A stretch of DNA of 64,000 nucleotides from assembly GCF_000471905.2 (NCBI RefSeq), contig NW_006496077.1, positions 580,945 through 644,944 on the forward strand, given 5' to 3'. A program made the position numbers and the translations under genes. The notes beneath the pieces are model-generated. The model saw only the letters and a list, made by a program, of their open reading frames with translations. It was not told the origin of the DNA and searched no databases. Source of the stretch: Amborella trichopoda. Taxonomy: Eukaryota; Streptophyta; Magnoliopsida; Amborellales; Amborellaceae. Shown piece by piece: positions 57,498-64,000 of the stretch; positions within the stretch are counted from its first letter, which is position 1, and each line of letters starts with the position of its first letter.

Positions 57498-58683
57498 TTA
57501 ATCTTCAAGAATCATCTGTATCTGGTTATGCCCGGAGTACCCATCCATGAAGGAAAAGATTTGACCGTGAGCTGTTGAGTTGATGAGTATCTCGGTGAAT
57601 GGCAACGGGAAGTCCTCCTTGGGACAGGTGGTATTGAGGTCACAGAAGTCAATGTTGACTCTAATTTGACTGTTCTTCTTCTTAACTAAAATGACATTTG
57701 CTAGCAATTTCGGATACTTGACTTCATGAATGAAGCTTGCTTTTTTGAGTTTGGTCACCTTGGCGTCTATCTGCATCTAGAGGTTAGGCCTGAACCTTCT
57801 CGATTTCTATTTGACGGGCTTGACAGTCAGATCAATGGCAAGACGTTGAATCGCGACTTTAGGGTCTTAACCAGGAATCTCATGGTATTGCTAAGCAAAG
57901 ACTTCTCAATTTGCTTGCAAGAAAGTAGTGAAATTTTCTTTATCTTTTGGAGACATATTTGTCGAGATAAAAGTAGGCCTAGGGTCGGCCTCATCTTATT
58001 TCTTCGATCTCGTCAGTAGTAGCATGACCGCCTTCTTCCCATTCTTCTGGGGCTTCTTGCAACTCCTCCTCGTTGTCGTTAGAGGTCTTTTCATCAACCT
58101 CAAGTAAAGAGATGCATAACCTTAACATCTCTGCTTCCAATAAGGCTCCAGAGTATGTCATGATTTTTGCACCTTTCTCGAACCAAGGGATGGAAGACTC
58201 AACCTCAAACATGGGAAGCCAATCAGGCTGCTGAAGCTTGTCTTGAAAGTTGCAGGGAAACTGAGGTTCAACGCTCGTGAAGCAAAAAGTGTCCTCGTAT
58301 GAATCACGTGGTATTTGCATAGGTGCATGCAGTGTTTGCCCCGTGCTGGCTGGTGCTTCATAGACTTCTACCATGTGGCAAGCTTCCTGAGAATAAAAAC
58401 TCTGTCCCCTTGATATTTGCAATCTCTGCTCAAAGTTGGAATCAGGGGGCCACTGGGGTCTTTTGGCTTCGACCTTTTGTGTTTTTCTTAAGAGGATGGC
58501 TGTGTTTTGGCTCAAGTTTCCAGGGCAGAATCCTGCTGCTTGTGCCAAGGTCATTCTCAATCGTTTCCATTGCGTCCTGCTTATGTTGATCCCTTCGAAT
58601 TGTTTATCAAGAGCCTCGAAGACCAGGCATTTCATGATTGTACCTACAGGAGACATAGGAGAAGAAAAATGAGAAGTAGACAA
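57498..58683 (-). pseudogene. Pre-RT linker and RT N-terminal part, element III
   Basis: Two frames, 57991-58683 (linker, 230 codons) and 57498-57776 (RT start), are joined by stops. The linker has FEALDKQFEGINISRTQW, SFYSQEACHMVEVYEAPAS and an acidic EEELQEAPEEWEEG. The RT part has KASFIHEVKYPKLLANVIL, DLNTTCPKEDFPLPF and FSFMDGYSGHNQIQM. No protease signature was seen in this stretch. Confidence 0.85.
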
Positions 58684-58749
58684 AGAAGAAGGAGAAGGGG
58701 AAAGTGGGGGGCTTTTAAGGTCGTTCCCCTCGTCGGACCGATCTGAGGG

Positions 58750-59278
58750 GATTTTTACGTCATCACCAGGGTCAGACGTGTGCAGGGGGTCTTTTAGGTC
58801 TTTCCCATGCTTTGGGGAGTGCTTTTAACGTCGTCACCCTCATTGGACATGCTCTGAATGGAAGATGACTCTAGGAGGTCCTCTCGTTGAGAAGGAAGGA
58901 GGATAGTGCCAGCGATGAAATCCAGTAAAGTTGATAGTGGGGGAAGGGGTTTGAGAAGTTCTTGCTCAAGTGGCAGTTCTCAAGTGGCGGTTGAACTGCC
59001 TTGTTTTTCCGACCAGCAACCCTTGGTGCCCGTCTCCTTCAAGTTTTTTGAGGTGATGTTTGATTCACCTCACTAGGCTTGTGAACGGTCTTAGCTTGGC
59101 GAACTGCTTCTCGCCTTAAGGACTTAAGTCTGCTTCGCCCGTGGTGGACTATCCATGGATGGGAAGTCAAGGGTTTAACATAGTCTGAATCGTTATTAGG
59201 AAGGTCCTATGTTAAGAGGTCCTTTTGCATTGGTGAAACAGTGGCTTAGGGGTCACTTACAAGGACGTTGTAAAACTC
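58750..59278 (-). pseudogene. gag-pol spacer, element III
   Basis: This is homologous to 960-1400 of element I: shared strings include IVHHG, PRVAGRKNK-like text and NEGDDVKSTP. All frames have stops. No domain is recognised, and no Asp-Ser/Thr-Gly motif was found. Its position is where a protease would be expected. Confidence 0.5.
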
Positions 59279-62200
59279 CTAGCATTCCCGCATTTTCTTT
59301 GTGAATATATCATGGAAACTGGTGCATTCCCATAGGTAGTGACCCCATATCTGGTGATACGAGCACCCACAGTTGTCGATCCCCTTAGTAAGGCATCGGG
59401 GTTTCCTTGCCTGCTTCAGTGCGATTATGCCTTCCGGAAGCATTATAACAAAGAAGGCATGAAGGATGCTAGGGGCTTCATCTTCTTCTTGGATGGTTAC
59501 TGCATGGGAGGCTTCAACTGTCCCAAAGGCCTTCTTTAAGTCTTCAAGCTTTATCTGACCCTTTTGAATCAAGGCCTCGATAATCTCGTTTAATGTGTAG
59601 CAGTCATCTATGGGATGATTGATCCTTTGATGGTAAGCACAATAATTTGCCAAAGTGTCAAGGCCAGCTTGCTCAGGGAACTTAGCTTCTGAAAGCCGAA
59701 TCATATTTTGTTACAATAATAACCAGAATAGCACAGGGACGCATTCCTTCTCAAAGGGGTAGACCTTGTTTCTATGCTTGGTGAAATAATCACCTCGATC
59801 AACGTTGGCCGACAGGGGTACTCGGTTCTACGATTGTTGTTGTTTGCCTGCCTGGGGAGTTGTCTTCAACGTGCCCACCCCTTTGGAGAGATCCAAAGTT
59901 TGGGAGGGATTCTTCTTTGGATCAGTGATCATGACGGCTGCACTGAGTACTCCTTTCTATTGGTTACCCTGTGTGTTGTTCCGAGAGCTACCATTGCCCC
60001 GATTGTTCGCTGAGCTTGCAGACTTTTGATGTGACCCGCTGTGGTGTCGTGATAAAATTTTTATGCGGATTGAGTTAAAGATCAATTCTGACATGGAGGT
60101 CGGATTAGAGGCCTCGACTTGTAGAGTGATCTTGGGTCACATGTTCTGCATGCAAGTTTCGACTGCTTCCTTCTCGGGCATAGGATTAGGATGGCGAGCA
60201 GCCAAATTTCTCCATCTTGATATGAGCTAGTCAATGGGCTCATCAAGATGTTGTGTCAGGGTGAGAAGTTCGATGGTTTAAAGCTCTCTATCGACCTCAT
60301 AGAAGCATTGATAGAACAGTTTTTCCATTTCTTCCCATGTATGTACTGAGTTCGAGGGAAGTCGAGCATACCATTGAAAAGTTGGGTTGTCAAGGGTTCC
60401 AACAAACTGACAGAGAAGGAGTCTCCCATCATCCGCTGTTTCTCGACATGCCGCTTGAAAGTGGGCAATATGCTGATTTGGGGATGTGGTCCCATTAAAT
60501 AGGAGAAAATTCCCTTTCCTGTAATCTGAGGAAAACAACACCTGGTCAATATATGAAGAGTACGGCCTTTGATAAGGCGTTGCTCCTTGTATCCTCGAAA
60601 TTTTCCTGTTCTTTAAGCTATGGGTCACCATAGCATCGATGTCTGCCTGTGAGACAAGGTGAGGAACAGAATTGTCTTGTGCAGCAGAGGGAAGGGGTTG
60701 CCTTGAAGGTGCACCATCAGAGTGATGAGAATTGACCTCATGATTGACTGATTGGTCTGCAGCATCTATCTTTTCCATCATCGCGTGCACCATATCCTCA
60801 AATGTTTTCATGTGGTCATCCTGCCAGTCAGGGTCATCTATAACCATCACGCTTAATGTTTCTTCAAGGGGGTCAACCCTAGCTGCGGTTGAGGGCTTCC
60901 GAGCTTGACAGGTCGCATGCGGTAGATCAATCAACAGGGGGTCAGCGTGCCCTGACTAAACTTGACTTTTGTATTCGGATCGCTTGAGGACCGATTCTCG
61001 ATGGTCTTGAGAACGTGGCTGACAAGGGGCTGGGTAACTTTCTACAACATTAACCATAGTGCAGAGCTCATTGAGCTTTTCTTCAGGCTTGGTCATCTGA
61101 AGAGGGTAGAAGGGGTTCCGGTGAAGAGGGTCCTCAGAGCTGGTTACCCCGATCGGCTCAATGACTTGCTTGATGTAAATTCACCGACCGCTATCGTATT
61201 TAGCCTTGAGGTTTTGATGGACCTCATGCCAAAACTACGATTGGGACTGCAGCTGGTCGGCTCTTCTTGCACAAGAGAGAGTTGTCTCCATCAGGTGCGA
61301 TAGAGGATGAGGACTAGGGACTGAGTCATCTTAGGCCGGGGAGGATGAAGGGCTTGATCTTCCAATAGGTCTTTGCCCCGAGCTCTCTTGTGGGCTTCAG
61401 AGACATGAACGAAATGACGAGGCTGGTTCAGGATGGTACTCTTGGGGAAGATCTTCAAGTACCATGGGTGAAGGTGCTTGCTCGAAGGAGAAGGAGCACG
61501 CAAAGGCATGGTTGACTCATGAGGAGGCCTGAGTCAAGGACGAGGGGCTGTCTAAAATGGCGACGCATGTTCGCTCCTTAAAGAAGGATCACGGGTGACC
61601 CGAGGGTCAGCTCTGGCTCGAGCAAGTGGTCTGGCCCTAGGAGGTTGAGAACTGCGATCGGGTGTCTACAACTGAATAGGTGGAGGCCTGTTTCTTATAG
61701 GGTACGCTTGTGTGTGCTGAGTAGGAGGACGAGGAGGTTGTCTCCTGTGTACTCGAGTTGGAACAATGACGGTGTTGTCTTGAGTAGTGAGATGCATGTG
61801 AGCAGCGTGTCATGGACCTGGCCTTGAGAGGTCTGATCCTGGATGCTGACTCGAGGTAGCACAAGGGTTTCCCCGACGTTTGGCTCGAGTGGGTCACCAC
61901 GAGCCTTGTGGTGTGTGTGAGGGGTGGAAGCCTCTGGGTCTCTGCCTCTATATGTTGAACCTCTAGGGATAGAGACTCATTGTTGTGTAAGAATGTGGGG
62001 AGTAGCCTTGCGGTGACCCACAGATGTAATGGCAACTTGCTTGCCTTTTACAGAGAGGGACTGGGTAGCCTTTCGGCATACCTTGGCAACACGATTGACA
62101 AAAGACTTGTCGGTGGTTGGGTGCATGCTGTGAGCGGTGGTGTGTGCGCCACCTATGCATGGTGTCTTGGTTGAGGTTCCACCAGAGCAAGGAGATGGGG

Positions 62201-62387
62201 AGTTAGGGATTTTTAGGTCCCTCCTCATGCCAATCCAGGTTAAGACCTGGGAGCTAGACTAGGGGTCTTTGCTCAAACGAAGGATTAAGAATGGAGTTAA
62301 AGGAACTTGTACCCTGTGGATATTCGCCAATGTAGGGATGAGAAAATCCCCTATCAAGATGAGTGGATTACAGAACCCAGCAGCCAT
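59279..62387 (-). pseudogene. gag of element III
   Basis: ATG at 62387 (MAAGFCNPL...) matches the element II start. The N-terminal kilobase is low-complexity and frame-shifted (61637-62228). The core domain is open for 218 codons at 60278-60934: PNQHIAHFQAACRETADDGR, LDNPTFQWYARLPSNSVHTW, EEMEKLFYQCFYEVDREL. The C-terminus (59279-59704) has NYCAYHQRINHPIDDCYTLN, IIEALIQKG and the intact CSYHQIWGHYLWEC motif. Confidence 0.86.
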
Positions 62388-62460
62388 TAGTGATGTGCGA
62401 ATACAGAAAATAAAAGGCAAAACATAGCCAAAAAGTACAATCCGACCAAGGGGTAGTAAG

Positions 62461-62478
62461 TCCCTAATGGAGTCGCCA
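62461..62478 (-). other. Primer binding site of element III
   Basis: The - strand reads TGGCGACTCCATTAGGGA, three bases after the LTR end CCTAACCA, as in element II. Confidence 0.75.
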
Positions 62479-62481
62479 AGC

Positions 62482-64000
62482 TGGTTAGGGGCCTTGATCT
62501 CGCCCTCCGGATCTCGATGATCGGGCGGCATGCGTGTTAGGTTTTGGGGAGACTCGGGACTTTTGAGATCACTCTCTTGGGAACCTCATTCAAAAACAAG
62601 GAAAAGTATTACCAACTGATGAGAGAGAAATTCAAGTTGGGTTCGAGGCTTACTCGGGCTCGCTCAAGTGAGTATCCTCTTAGATCACGACGAAAGCCCC
62701 TCAGTAATAAAACTGATTCGAAATCGTCTCCCTAAGCTTGTATTCTCCTTTTTTCGCAATCACACACATATGGCAAATAATATAAGACAGGTGGGTCAAC
62801 AGACCTCACCTTGCCGTTTTGGTTAACATACACAAGCATGCACATTAAAAAAAAAGAAGAGAAGAATGAGAGAAAAAATATGGGGGAGAATTTGATCGAG
62901 CAGGAAGATCAACACAGTGACTAAGCTGATTAATAATAGGCCTGACGTGGTAGTAAAATGGGATCGGTAACTCAAACCGGCTCAACAGGATTATTACTAG
63001 ATGTTAATACCGACACTGACTAGCTGAACACGATGGTTAATCTGTCGTGCCAATAAAGAGGGCACAGTAATTCTGCTACAACAATATTACGACTAGACGA
63101 CATGACTACCATGATAAGCTAATCTCAACCCCTCTTTAATCAAACGAAAGAATAACAAAAATAACAGATATCATAAAGAAAAAACATAAGAAGATTAAGA
63201 TAAGAGAAGAATAGAAAATAAAGAAGGAGTGGGAAGGGAAAGAATTTGAGGGAAGAGATAAAAACACAGATGCAAATAGGCGTCGCTGCTTGTATTAGGC
63301 AAGGACGAGGAAGAGGACTCAGTCGGCATTGAGCGTCGCCAGCTGGGGTAGACAAAGAAGAGAGAGGTAATGCAGTCGATGTTGAGCGTCGCTACATGTG
63401 TTATATAGAGAAGAGAGAGGATGACCTCGGTGTTACATTTTACCAACTGTGTTTAGACGAGAAGAGAGAAAGGATGCAATCGGTACTAGGCTTCATCGAC
63501 TGTGTTAGACGATAAGAGAGAGAAGATGCAGTCGACGCTAGGCTTCACCAACTGTGTTAGATGAAGAGCAGAAAGAGAGATAGAGATGAGAAGAAGAGAG
63601 AGAGATAAAGATGAGAAGAACAGATAGAATGAGAGATAAAGATGAGAAGAACAGATAGAAAGAGAGATAAAGATGAGAAGAAGAGAGAGAAAGAGATAGG
63701 GACGAGATAAGAAAGAGAAAGAGAGATAAAGATGAGAAGATAAGAGAGAGAGGGATAGGGATGAGAAGAAGAGAGAGAAAGAGAGATAAAGATGAGAAGA
63801 AGAGAGAGGGATATGATGAGAAGAAGAGAGAGGAGAGATAGAGACAAGGAGAGAGAAAGAGAGGAGGAGAGAAAGAGAGGAGGAGAGAGAAAGAGAGGAC
63901 GAGAGAAAGAGGGGAGGAGAGAGTGAGGGGGAGAGAGAAAGTTACCTTACCAAAGGTTATAGACCCTTTTCTTCTCTCTCCTCTCTCTCTCTCTCTCTCT
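62482..64000 (-). repeat. 5' LTR of element III (cut by window end)
   Basis: The + strand start TGGTTAGGGGCC matches the other LTRs. About five hairpin units are at 63255-63570 and the GA tract at 63560-63950 runs into a CT tract at the edge. About half the LTR is missing, including the expected TATA box. Confidence 0.85.

Larger units (their letters stand above)
31802..64000 (-). mobile_element. Element III: Tat-like Ty3/gypsy retrotransposon, runs off the right edge
   Basis: Same family as I and II, reading right to left. Its 3' LTR starts at 31802 (TGGTTAGGTG), is split by the Tekay element at 33035/43575 and ends at 45214; the 3' region runs to about 54500 (enlarged by tandem amplification), pol to 58020, gag to 62387, primer site 62461-62478, and the 5' LTR starts at 62482 and is cut by the window end. 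It keeps the RT motif YVDD, but frames are broken throughout. Confidence 0.88.

Noticed and set aside
1-64000. tRNA, rRNA or other structured RNA genes
   Set aside because: No cloverleaf arms with A/B box spacing or rRNA signatures were noticed; only primer sites complementary to tRNA ends are present. A dedicated scan was not possible.

Overview
The window is plant nuclear DNA made almost entirely of nested, decayed LTR retrotransposons. The pol domains are of plant Ty3/gypsy lineages (Tat-like and chromovirus/Tekay-like), one element uses the plant initiator-Met tRNA primer site, and there are remnants of plant host genes. No intact host gene, rRNA, tRNA or CRISPR array was seen. The species cannot be named from this sequence; an angiosperm with a repeat-rich genome fits.

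Layout. Element I (+ strand, Tat-like) enters from beyond the left edge, runs to 4701, is interrupted, resumes at 22688 and ends at 28345. Element II (- strand, same family, 4702-22687, 17,986 bp) sits inside the 3' non-coding part of element I, with a 5-bp target duplication CTATT on both sides. 28346-31801 is older flanking DNA with a PARP-like BRCT exon remnant and a plant-mobile-domain-like pseudogene. Element III (- strand, same family) starts at 31802 and runs past the right edge. Its 3' LTR was split by a Tekay/Del-type chromovirus (33036-43574, + strand, target duplication GATAG). The Tekay LTR tail plus the adjacent element III DNA was then amplified into three tandem units (43401-50228).

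The Tat-like family has about 3.1-kb LTRs bounded by TG...CA (coding orientation ends CCTAACCA), a TATATAAA box and AATAAA signal about 65 bp apart, a 1.7-kb U5/leader packed with 53-bp repeats that can fold as hairpins, a gag with a C-x2-H-x4-H-x4-C motif, RT, RNase H, a second archaeal-type RNase H, and integrase. After pol comes an unusually long (about 4.5 kb) 3' region holding minisatellites, a TATA-like site on the opposite strand, and, in all three copies, a roughly 50-codon piece of an AGO4-clade Argonaute gene in sense with pol. That captured Argonaute segment is the most striking item in the window.

All coding regions are broken by stops, many of the CAG-to-TAG kind, and by frameshifts. 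By eye the element II LTRs differ at roughly 15-20% of sites over a short sample and the Tekay LTRs at roughly 3-13%, which agrees with the nesting order I, then II, and III, then Tekay, then tandem amplification. All family assignments are from reading motifs; no search was run.
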